31,086 nucleotides of DNA, taken from contig LGRX02028960.1 in the NCBI GenBank assembly GCA_001247695.2, positions 1-31,086 on the forward strand, in the 5' to 3' direction. Positions 1 through 9,451 of the stretch are shown piece after piece. The position numbers were made by a program, and so were the translations under genes. Below the pieces are notes generated by a model. The model was not told the origin of the DNA, searched no databases, and saw only the letters and a program-made list of their open reading frames with translations. How positions within the stretch are numbered: the stretch's first letter is position 1; each line of letters opens with the position of its first letter. Origin of the DNA: Cymbomonas tetramitiformis. Its lineage: Eukaryota > Chlorophyta > Pyramimonadophyceae > Pyramimonadales > Pyramimonadaceae.

Positions 1-3000
1 CTATTTATTACATCTGAGAATATATGTTACTCATCTTTGTGAGTCTAGACAGCATTGTGCTGATTTCAATGCTTTCTCTGGTGACTTATATATCACAGGT
101 TATACCAATGTGGTGATCAGTCCAGTGCAATATTTTGTCACCGGAATGTACAGGGATTGTGAATGATTGCAATCCAGCCGGAGAATAATCTCAACAGCTT
201 ATTCTGTACTAATGAATTCATCGGAGTTATACTTATTTCGACGATTCAAAAACCCGCATGTCATTGTAGTGACGACATCTCATGTGAATATATAGGGTTT
301 TTATCAGAATGATTTTATGTGATGTCAACATATTATGAACAATTCACTTGCATCTCACAGGACAAAGAGTTATGCTTGGAAGGTCTTGCATGGTGGTCAC
401 CAACAGTTATTAGCCGTTATTCGGGTGCCAAATTCTGCCTTCAACACTGGGACTATATCAACCAGTCTTACAGCGATGCACTTGTCTTTCCCACTCTTAT
501 ATACGGCTATAATGCCAAAGTGTATCAGGTGGGATATATATATATATATACATTATATAACTATATCGTCTGATCCAAGAAATGCAATTAAGCATGGTAT
601 CAGGTTATATGTTATATATATAGTTCAGCATTCCAAACTTACTCAAGAATGTAAATGCTGAGCAAGAGTCAACTTATAGTCATTGGAATATAGTTTCCCA
701 TCCGAATTTACAATTTATTAGTGATGGTGGATTCAAAGTTGTATAGATTTCAACGTTATTTGTGGATGCAGTGATTTTATCAAAAGCAATCCATCAGAAA
801 TTACCAGATCGGAATATGAAATGGATATGTGTGAACCCTATCCACCTTCTTCCCCCCTTGAGGAAGTGTGAACACATAGGCAGTCAGTTGTTTATATACC
901 TTATAGCTTATAGCTTATAGCTTGCATTCCTTATAGGAAGCGGCTCATACAGTTTTAGGGTTGCAGCCCTACAGTCCTTGGGTTGTAGCCCTGCAGTTTT
1001 TGGGTTGTTGCCCTACAGTTCTAGGGTTGTTGCCCACAGTATTATCATGTCTATGATGATTTAGTATGATATAATAATGCCAAAAAAACGAAGTTTTTCC
1101 AAATAATGACGGCATTTTAGGGCATGTGTGGTTACAGTGGCCCTATTACCCAATACAGTGTTTAGGGTGTTACTTGATATCAGTAACCCTAATACAGGTA
1201 AAAAATAAGCAGTATAACGATTTTGCCAAGATTTTAAAGCAAAACTGCATTCAATACCTAAGTGAATGTTAGGTGATTTTCAGAGGGTACGTTATACCCC
1301 TCACACACACATTCAAATATTAGGGTGTTACAGGGTGTTACACGTGTTATGTCTTTCAGGGATTGTTATTTGATAGATAAATATCCATTATAGCAAAAAA
1401 ATCAATCCCGAATTTGCAAAAGATTACACGTACAGCATTTTGACCGATTTAGTGTTACAGCCAATATGTTTACCCCTATATATTACACACCTAATATCTA
1501 GGGTGTTACACGAAATATGACATGTGTCATTATGATTTTCTCATACCTCAATAGGTATAAAATCATATTATCAAATAAAATAGGGTCCGATTTTCAATTT
1601 TCAAATCTATCGCAAACGGATTTTACCTATTTTGGCCGTTTTTGGCTATATGTATATATATATATATACATATCTCTGTGTGTGTGTGGACTGCAAAGTA
1701 CAGAAACACTGCAAATCACTTTTCCTTTGCACATGACAAATTTCATGGCATAAAAGTGAATTATGCTGTATATCAACATCTGTGGTTGATCACATTTCCG
1801 GGTTTTACTGATTTAAACCCATGGAGGCAAATGCACTCTCTGGTGATATTTAAGATATATCAACTGTAAATGAATTCACAGTTGTGTCAGATCCTAAGAT
1901 ATATTTGGATGTATACAACGAGTATATCAAGTGATATCTCTATGTTCAAATACATCTGGACACTGCTAGATGTAATCTAAGCAGTTTTTACACAACACAT
2001 TGTTTGTGTATATGTATGTCCACAACCACCTTTTATCAATTCATGTATGGTTGCTGATCTGAGTTGGTACATGCATGTGAAGTGATCATCTGTATCAACT
2101 GTTAGAATGCAATGTAGATATTGATGTTGCTCCAGCGATAGTGTGTGAGTGAGACGCATGGACAATGCTCAACAGTGACCAGCTGTTATTTGAGCACTGT
2201 ATACTGCCTTCGGGTCTGGAGATATCTCCATCCAGCCCTTCAGCATGTTATTTGATCCTGTCCCATATCTATCGCCATCACTTGACACTTCCACGCACAT
2301 GTGTTTGGAAGTGGGATCTATGTATTATGTATTGATACAATACTTAATCATTACACTTGGAGTCAGTGTATTGTCAACATGAATGAATGCTAATGTTTGT
2401 GCAGTGTATAGTACTGCTGATTAGTACTTGTGTGTGTGTGTGTTTACTTACACACACTTTGCAAGATCTTTATGGATATCACAATATCCTAACAGCTTAT
2501 CATGCAGATTGTCAGCATACCACGTACTGATTATATCTAACATGATATATATAGTTTAGGGATTGTTGTAATTCCATGATAATCTCATTACGATATGAGT
2601 TGCTGTTAAATTTCACATGAAGCTCAGGTGAGCATTCCTTCAAGTAATCCACCATAGAATGTACGTGTTACCTGGAGAGCATCTCGGCTCCACCAGGGCA
2701 CGACAAACTAATTATGGTGTTATGATTACTGTCAGGCACCCTTTGCAACATGGATTCTAATATAGGAAGCATTCACTGCAATATGCTTATGCTCTGTACA
2801 GTATAATAAAGTATATAACATTTACAACATTGCAATCATTCAGCATAAGACGGTGCATGATATAGAAGTATATGCACTGTGTATTAATGATTGCTGTAAG
2901 TGAAATGAGTGTATATGTGTGTGTGCTAATCTGTACACACATGTTGTGCACAGATCACTGTGCTGCTGATAAGTATAATGCTGATGATCTAAAGTATTTG

Positions 3001-4586
3001 TGTGGTCATCAGAACATTGGAATATGCTGCATGGTATAGTTGCATAGTATAATAATGCATGGTACATATCGCTGCATGCGATGGATAGTATATGCTGCAA
3101 GTGTGCGTGTGTGTGTGTGATATCACAGATTCAGCTACACACACAACATATAGTACACAGACATGTGATTGCACAGCGTCCATATTTATCTGATTTCATC
3201 TACTTATATGTGTGTGTGTGTGGCTACACACACAGCATATGATGCACACCCATGTGATTGCAAACTTGTATGTAAATCTGCCAGTAAATGGATAACATCA
3301 TCTCTTATGTGCAAGCATCACAGATTTTAAGTAGCATGCTGCATATATGTATACCATCATCGCGCATCGTCTGTTCATGATGAATCTAGCAGGTGTATGT
3401 ATATCCTGTCAAGCAAAATCATCATGCGCGCGTAGACTAGTGATTTTTGCAACCATTTGAATTGACAAGATTTTGATGCGTATACTGCACTGAAAATTAG
3501 TGCGAGTAGCGATTTATCAAAGTCGCTGATGTGCGCGCTGCAAATAGTGAACATATCTCTGTCGCGGGTTTGTATGGCATATGATATGAATGCCATTTCG
3601 CGTACGGAACATACACTGATGACGATTTGTTCATCTGCGCGTCAGTATGTCGCATATCGTGCAATTTTGCGAATGATAGCAGCGTATGTATGCGATTTGT
3701 ATGCTGTATGCATACCTCTTCGCGCTGTTATACTCTGACGGTGATTATGCGAGCGTAAGTGTTAGCGACGGTATCTCCCGCGCACTTCGTCCGCTGTTTA
3801 TTCCGCAGCGAGTGTATTTATGCGATATATGTCTTATATGTGCGACTGCGAGCGCCTGTATGTATATGCGATCCGCGAACCTGTTGCACACACAAAATAC
3901 AATATATCTCTATTTGCTGCACTGCACACTTAGGTCCTCGTTCGTCGCCTGGACGATTAGAATACCACTCTTAAGGGTTCGCTTGGAAGCGATATGATAT
4001 ATGATATATAGCGAGGCTATTATGGAACGTTAATAGCTCACGCAGCGTATGTGTGGATATGAGTGCAGTGCTTCTTCAGAAGTGACTGCTGTAGCCCAAC
4101 GCTACCTCATTTTACGCAATGCCCCGCATCTCTTAGATGCCACCACAATTGGGTTGTGAACCCAAGGCATTGGTTGAACAATCAGTATCGGCTGAACGAA
4201 TAAGCCATATGATACTCGCATGCTTGTTCAGAACATGCTAGAAGCGAAGATGAGTTTTCTCCGAACACTTCCGGTTCTTCAAGACTTCATCTTGCTTTGT
4301 CATCTCGATGCCACAACCTGGCCTCTCAATGACAGGTGTCACTCAAGATGAGTGAATGACAAATGGTACGACTGAACATGTCATAGTCGACCGTACTGAC
4401 GACTGTCATAAATGTATGACGCGACTCGACCTGTACAGTCATGATCGACCATACTGTCGACTGTCATAATAATATATGACACGACCGACTGTCATAATAA
4501 TATATGACATGACATGACATGACATGGATGACAGGTATGACACGTATGACATGTATGACACATATGTCATCGGTCATAACCCTGAC
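1..4586 (-). repeat. Long AT-rich non-coding repeat, left copy (cut by window edge)
   Basis: This stretch is the reverse complement of 16119-21549. The outer part (1-1000) is about 90% alike by eye; the inner part is more diverged and has small indels. Homology ends at 4586, in a segment reading GTCATAACCCTGAC. Read from that end inward, the repeat starts CAGGGTTATGACCGATGAC, followed by a few hundred bases of TGTCAT/TGACA-type subterminal motifs. Further out lie a CpG-rich stretch (about 3370-3960), several TG-run/CA-run hairpins (about 2434, 2914, 3100 and 3209), GGGTGTTAC motifs and 22-bp tandem units at 950-1040. The short open frames here are AT-rich and resemble no protein. The family is unknown. 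The CAGGG end and subterminal repeats suggest a large non-autonomous hAT-like element, but the outer end is outside the window, so no target duplication can be tested. Confidence 0.75.
950..1040. repeat. Tandem ~22-bp repeat (GGGTTGTnGCCC-type), left copy
   Basis: Three to four imperfect units of about 22 bp follow each other, each with a GGGTTGTAGCCC-like core followed by a CAGTT-type spacer. The inverted counterpart lies at 20525-20612, and related units occur at 21985-22045, 24198-24220 and 27249-27352. Confidence 0.7.
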
Positions 4587-5198
4587 AGGTTTACCGTCAT
4601 CTACAGGAGCTTACCGTTAACTACAGGAGCTTACAGGGAGTATAGGGTCTTACAGGGATTACAGGCTAGCCTTTATATGTAATAGAAGGGGGGTCACCCA
4701 GCACCTTCATTATCTGCATTCCTAAGGAACAAACACTGGCATAAGGTTATCAGCGACTCTGCGGGAATAGGATATACTGCGTGACATTTTTGCATTCCTT
4801 GTTGATATGATGGGCGGCAATGTAGGTGGTAAACCCAATATCAAACATCCCATATCAATGTAGGTGGTAAACCCAATGCCAAACAACAATTCATTGTATA
4901 CATTGTGTCCATCACATTCAATGCCGTTCTACAACCCGTTGCATATCGTATACATGCCACCCGATACAACACGACGACCAGTTGATGCAACATTGCAATA
5001 GCATTTAATATCGTTCTACACCCCGTCCATTCATTCGGTAAGACCCATTTTAAGAAGCGAGACAAATGTTTTTGAAACCGCTCATGAAATCTAGATTTTT
5101 TATTCCAAAATAATTGCACCAGCGATTCTATTCCATTCCATGGTGAGCCCGTTTCTATTCCGAGAAAAATACACACCCTGCGATGTACTGACCGAGGC
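4587..5198. other. Intergenic stretch with short direct repeats
   Basis: No convincing gene is seen. Short motifs recur: CTACAGGAGCTTACCG-like units at 4603-4640, and a 25-nt segment containing TGTAGGTGGTAAACCCAAT at about 4821-4848 and again at about 4857-4885. Two diverged segments with CGTTCTACA and CCCGT follow at about 4925 and 5010. The minus-strand frame across 5200-4841 has no recognisable domain and overlaps these repeats, so I do not call it. Confidence 0.5.
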
Positions 5199-5735
5199 AT
5201 GATGCGATGTGTATTACGTCATAATAACACGCCATCACGCGTGGAGCAAAACACACGCGTGGGCGGGTGGGCACACAAAATACGTGGGCTTTCCAACATT
5301 ATTCCCACCGGTCGCTGGCTGCAGTATGGAGCTGCTGTGGACCAGGGCAGGGCAGCGGGAGCCACTCTTGCGGCAGCCGGCAACGACGCCAAGGCCTTGC
5401 TCAACACAGAGGGTGCAGGACAAGCTTACGGTAACGTGCTGGAGCACTTCATCAGGAGACAGACGGGCGGGGCGGCTTCCTTCTGGGCTCCGAAGAACCC
5501 ACGGGGCGGTCTGAACGGCTATAGGCCGGGTTTGACGCGCACGTACAACCCGGCGATCGGTTTCGATCCCGGTGCCAAACTTGCTGCGCCCCCGCTTCCA
5601 CGACTCAGATATGAAAAACGTGATCATGGTCATTTTGTGAAATCTTTATGCAGGGAGGCGGTTATTTTATGGTATGGGTCCATTTTAATTAAAAATGTAT
5701 TTTGCACTTGGAAAATGGGCATATGCCGGCCTTAG
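5199..5735 (+). CDS. Unrecognised GC-rich coding-like island (possible exon or gene fragment)
   Basis: An open frame of 178 codons stands out from the AT-rich surroundings by its GC content. Residues of about 30-140 look protein-like. They are rich in Ala and Gly and contain the segments GRWLQYGAAVDQGRAAG, LEHFIRRQTGG, FWAPKNPRGGLNGYRPG and NPAIGFDPGAKLA. From about residue 145 the frame enters AT-rich DNA and probably leaves the coding part. A plausible splice acceptor, CTGGCTGCAG, lies at 5315-5324, so the true exon may start inside the frame. I do not recognise the family. It could be a captured exon, a remnant of a mobile element gene or chance. The opposite strand is also largely open, which weakens the call. 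Confidence 0.3.
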   Translation: MMRCVLRHNNTPSRVEQNTRVGGWAHKIRGLSNIIPTGRWLQYGAAVDQGRAAGATLAAAGNDAKALLNTEGAGQAYGNVLEHFIRRQTGGAASFWAPKNPRGGLNGYRPGLTRTYNPAIGFDPGAKLAAPPLPRLRYEKRDHGHFVKSLCREAVILWYGSILIKNVFCTWKMGICRP

Positions 5736-6045
5736 CGTGTCTGGAAATGGCGATTCAGGAGCACACACCAATATCGGGAAAATAGAAATGTCACGGAAAA
5801 GTGGCGATTTTTCGTGCTTTGGCGGCCCCAAGGATCCCGTGGATGGCGGCAAAGGTGCTTGCACATGTCAAGGAACTTATTAACAATATAAATTATCGAC
5901 CGCCGGCGGAAGTCGTGGATACCATCAAATATGCCTGAAGATGCCCATTACCGTAACTCGCCGGCGTAAGCACTGAGTCGTGAAGGTATATTTGCATCAT
6001 GCCATGTAATATATCTTATTATATCGTACTGATATGACACTGCAG
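5736..6045. other. Intergenic stretch, nothing recognised
   Basis: This is mixed-composition DNA between the coding-like island and the inverted-repeat element. A short open frame (5695-5883) overlaps it but shows no family features. The 10-mer ATGCCTGAAG at about 5931 recurs just past the other end of the neighbouring element (about 8859), possibly by chance. Confidence 0.4.
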
Positions 6046-6079
6046 CAAAAGGGCCCATATCGGGACATGTCCTTAAAAG

Positions 6080-6210
6080 GGTCGGACCCTTTTAAGAACA
6101 CTTGACACTTTTAAGGACACTTGACACTTTTAAGGACACTTTGACACTTTTAAGGACACTGGGGCACTTTTAAGGACACTTTGGCACTTTTAAGGACAAT
6201 GAGAACACAT
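6080..6210 (+). repeat. Subterminal tandem repeats, left end
   Basis: About six head-to-tail copies of a 19-20-bp unit with the core CTTTTAAGGACAC are separated by TTGACA, TGGGGCA or TTTGGCA spacers. They mirror the array at 8685-8800. Confidence 0.85.
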
Positions 6211-6528
6211 TTAAGGAAATCGAGGGACACAAGCACGCTGGGCGTCAGCAGATCTGCATCGTGTTAATCGTGGATTGGATGGATATCGCATATGTGCACG
6301 TGGCATTCTCGGCAGTACAATTTTTACTCGCATACACTTTTTTTTTAAATTTAGCGAAGATGCCAACTCAGGTTGCTAGCCGTGCGCGTCAAGGTATCTA
6401 ATGATATAGCTTATATATATCATAAATTTGTCCAATATAAATCATATATTCTTGCACAGACAATGCGTATATACTTCGTATATAAATAGCAGTGTGGTAA
6501 TATAATTATACATCACTGGCTGCCATGA

Positions 6529-8320
6529 TCCGAGGAGGGGACACAGCAAGGAGACCCGTTGGGACCTTTCTTTTTTTCAGCTCCTTTGCAGCCTGTGCTT
6601 GAGGCAATCTTAGAAGCACATCCTGATGTGGTCGTGATTGCATTCCTGGATGACGTTCGGGTGATTGGTCCCCCTGATCTGGCACTGGGCTGCTTATGAC
6701 ACACTTCGGCAGGGCATGTTTGACATCGGCCTGGATCTCGACGTGACGAAAAGTAAGATTTTCTCCCCCTCCTGAGAATGCTCCGAGTTTTCAGATGGTG
6801 CTGATGGCAACGGCGTTCCTATCTCAGGAGCTGCTTTGGCCTCGGAGGGGACTAAGGTGCTGGGAGTACCCCTTGGAGATGATGCTTTCGTGTCCGAGGA
6901 ATGCGGTAAGATGGCGGTCTCAGCAACGTCGGTCCTTCCGCTGCTGTAGGAGCTGAATGATCCCCAAACGCAACTATTGTTGTTGCGTTTCTGTGCCTAT
7001 CGGACCTTTTTTTGCATTCGATGCGTGGTGTGCGTCCCGATCTTCTTCAATCGGGTGCTTTACACTTCGACGAGGCGGTGCAGCGTAGCTGGCGGCAGAT
7101 TCTGAGAAGCCCGTTGCCATTGAACGAGGAGTCAGTAGCCATCAGTCAAGTTCCCACGGCCTGGGGGTGGTGGGGGGAGGCTTGGGTCTCTCATACATCC
7201 AACGGTTGGCATTTGCAGCGTGGGTAGATTCTTGGGCTCAGGTGTGGGCTCGTATGCGGCTTGGGGCGCCAGCCTTGGAGGAGTGCTGCCTCCCTAGTCT
7301 TTGCAGTCACGGGGAAGCTTTGGCGGCGGGGAGGTTGGAACAAAGCCTCCATTTCTCACTACAGGCGCTTGGCACTTCGCACAACCAAGTGGTTGAGGCC
7401 CGGAGAGATGAGCATCCCTTCCCGTCAGTGGGTTGGCCCGAGTTGGATTCAGAGCTTGGGTGGGGTCTCTTTGCGCAGCCCAAAATTAAGTTGCAGAAGG
7501 ACCTTTCTGCGGTCTTGAACGGATCCGACTGGCTTGATTTATTTGACTAAGCTGCGCCTGCCTCTCAAGCTCGGTTGCTTTCCCTTTCCCAACGTGGCAC
7601 CACTGCTCACTTGGCAGCCATCACCGCGTCGCCTTCTTTTCGGCTTCCGCCCACTCAGGCAGTTGTCGCCTTGGCTTTGCAATTGGGTGCCCCGATGCCT
7701 ATTCTAGCTCGTGTGCATACATGTGAATGTGGTGCTTATATTGGCCCCTTTGGCTACCACTACCTTGTCCGTAACCGGCGTCGGTGGATGGGCTATCACG
7801 GCACATCATGCCGTTCGTAATGTGCTGGCATATGTGCTGAAGCAAGTCTTTGATCCAGCCTTTGTCATCGTGGAGGATCGCAATCAGCATGGGCATTCGC
7901 CTGATTGGAAGCCCGACATCACAGTGCTCAACCATGATGGACGAGGCAGACATATCGCGATTGGCGTGAGCCTTGCATTCCCTTGTTGTGCCTCGTATGT
8001 GGACCGGGCTGCTCGGGAGCCGCTGCGGGCTGCGGCGGTACATGAGCGAGCCAAGAGGGCACTGTACGGACCAATCTAGCCTCACACGCGTCTGCCTTTT
8101 GCTATGGAGTCTGTTGGCGGTTTGGAGAAATCGTCGCGGAAGTTCTTCGACAGTTGTGTACAGCGCAGGCAAGACCGGTTGTTTCAGGAGGAGGAGGATG
8201 CAACATGGAGCACGCGGAGCTTGTCGAGCTATTGCTTGCAGCTGATGGTGGTTGCCTTGCACGGCTCGCAGGGCTTCGGAATCGCTTGCAGGGGTAGTCA
8301 TGCTTATCAGCACGGGTGAA
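6529..8320 (+). pseudogene. Decayed non-LTR retrotransposon: reverse transcriptase plus restriction-like endonuclease
   Basis: The first readable part (6529-6699) encodes SEEGTQQGDPLGP and then FLDDV, matching the palm motifs of reverse transcriptase, including the catalytic x-x-D-D box. The frame then shifts and resumes with KSKIFSP and later with KVLGVPLGDD. Near 7012-7170 comes a segment with FDEAVQRSWRQIL and then GLGLSYIQRLAFAAW (7167-7550), typical of the region after the palm. The C-terminal part (7575-8313) has a CxCGA...GYH zinc-like cluster, then in another frame AVRNVLAYVLKQVFDP, SPDWKPDITVLN and GRHIAIGVSLAFPC. That resembles the PD-(D/E)XK-type endonuclease of early-branching R2/CRE-like elements. 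Several stops and at least four frameshifts make it inactive. The 5' part before the GTQQGDPLGP box is missing, as in 5'-truncated LINE copies. The last Cys expected in the zinc cluster reads as Arg. Confidence 0.8.
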
Positions 8321-8684
8321 CGCTGTGAATCTGCATGATGTTTATCTAGGTGGTAGTTTTTGCATTTGGATGAGTTTGTTTGTTTGCTGTGCCTTGGATA
8401 TTTCCATTGTGAGATGTGAACCTTACAACAAAGTTTCGGATACCTCTTTATATATTATCGCGCGTAATTTTGTGTAAATTGCTATTTTTTCTAATTAAAT
8501 CATCAAAATGTCTTTACAATGGCTTGCATATTTTTACAATGCGTATATAAACGATTTGGCATTTATCACACTTTCGCGGGGGGAGGGGGCTATGAGGGGG
8601 CTATGAGGGGCTATGAGAGGGGAGTAAGGGGGTGGAGGGGGGAGGGGGGGGAGGAAGAGCAGAAGGACGATGGTACCCCAGTGT
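8321..8684. other. Probable 3' non-coding part of the retrotransposon and G-rich tract
   Basis: This AT-rich stretch after the last endonuclease frame has no gene. At about 8576-8660 there is a purine tract with many runs of three to eight G (GGGGGCTATGAGGGG-type units), which could form G-quadruplexes on the plus strand. Confidence 0.5.
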
Positions 8685-8800
8685 CCTTTAAAGTGTCAAA
8701 GTGTCCTTAAAAGTGCCCATGTGTCCTTAAAAGTGTCAAGTGTCCTTAAAAGTGCCAAAGTGTCCTTAAAAGTGTCAAGTATCTTTAAAAGGGATCGACC
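8685..8800 (-). repeat. Subterminal tandem repeats, right end
   Basis: About six copies of GTGTCCTTAAAAGTG-type units, inverted relative to the left array, lie just inside the right inverted repeat. Confidence 0.85.
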
Positions 8801-8834
8801 CTTTTAAGGACATGTCCATATATGGGCCCTTTTG

Positions 8835-9451
8835 CAACACTACAAGACCCTCGGGAGATGCCTGAAGCAAAATAATAAAGCAATTTGTTGAATAATTGCG
8901 TCACAGTAATCGAACATACCCACAATCGTACCCAATTGATCACAACAGCTGTCATGTTCAAAGGTATTCGCCTAGAGGTCATCATTTACATCTGCTACAT
9001 GCATCAGGTGGTGATTAACTCCATCCATTACAGGCTTTTACTCACTATCAACATATTTTTTGCGAAATGATTACGTTACATTATATTATATTATATTATA
9101 TTATATTACACTATATTATATTATGTTATACATAGGTGAGGTGTGGTATATTCTTCCCATAGAAAACAAAATTGCAAGTGCAAGAAATAGCACCTTATAA
9201 GCGAACCACATCATATGAATACGCCACTGCGCATATTCTGGATTCAATACGTATACAACATTGTCGGATGAACAAACGCATCCGTGAATATGGATCAGGA
9301 TACGTCCTGTTGATCGCATCATGAATATTCGTAATTGTCATCATATTGTCTCCACTTCATCCCATGTCCGAAAAAGTCCTGCATGGGAGCACAACACAAC
9401 TTCCTTGAGTGTTAGACACAGCAGTTCAATGGGGGATGCAGCTAGATCAGT
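8835..9451. other. AT-rich region downstream of the minus-strand gene
   Basis: No gene is recognised. It contains a TTATA pentanucleotide microsatellite at about 9076-9130. Minus-strand transcripts of the gene ending at 9452 should terminate here; I could not identify a convincing polyadenylation signal. Confidence 0.5.
9076..9130. repeat. TTATA microsatellite
   Basis: About nine to ten near-perfect copies of a 5-bp TTATA unit, with a few substitutions (TTACA, CTATA). Confidence 0.85.

Larger units (their letters stand above)
6046..8834. mobile_element. Inverted-repeat element with tandem subterminal TTTTAAGGACAC motifs, carrying a retrotransposon fragment
   Basis: Inverted repeats bound this 2.79-kb segment. 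The left end reads CAAAAGGGCCCATAT from 6046; the right end is its complement, ending at 8834. Inside each end is a palindrome (CCTTAAAAGGGTC facing GACCCTTTTAAG), then about six tandem copies of a 19-20-bp unit with the core TTTTAAGGACAC (left about 6080-6210, right about 8685-8800, inverted). Together the inverted repeats span about 150-165 bp per side. Such subterminal arrays are typical of transposase-binding regions in DNA transposons. No transposase gene is seen. The interior is largely a decayed reverse transcriptase, which may be a nested insertion or captured cargo. A clean target duplication was not found; ACACT occurs a few bases outside both ends. Confidence 0.7.

Noticed and set aside
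319..661. Overlapping frames in the left repeat, also seen inverted at 20933-21235
   Set aside because: The peptides occur in both copies only because the DNA is repeated. Frames are offset by indels and end in TATA microsatellite, so there is no sign of protein-level conservation.
4841..5200. 119-codon minus-strand frame
   Set aside because: It overlaps short direct repeats, has no family motifs, and its composition follows the intergenic DNA.
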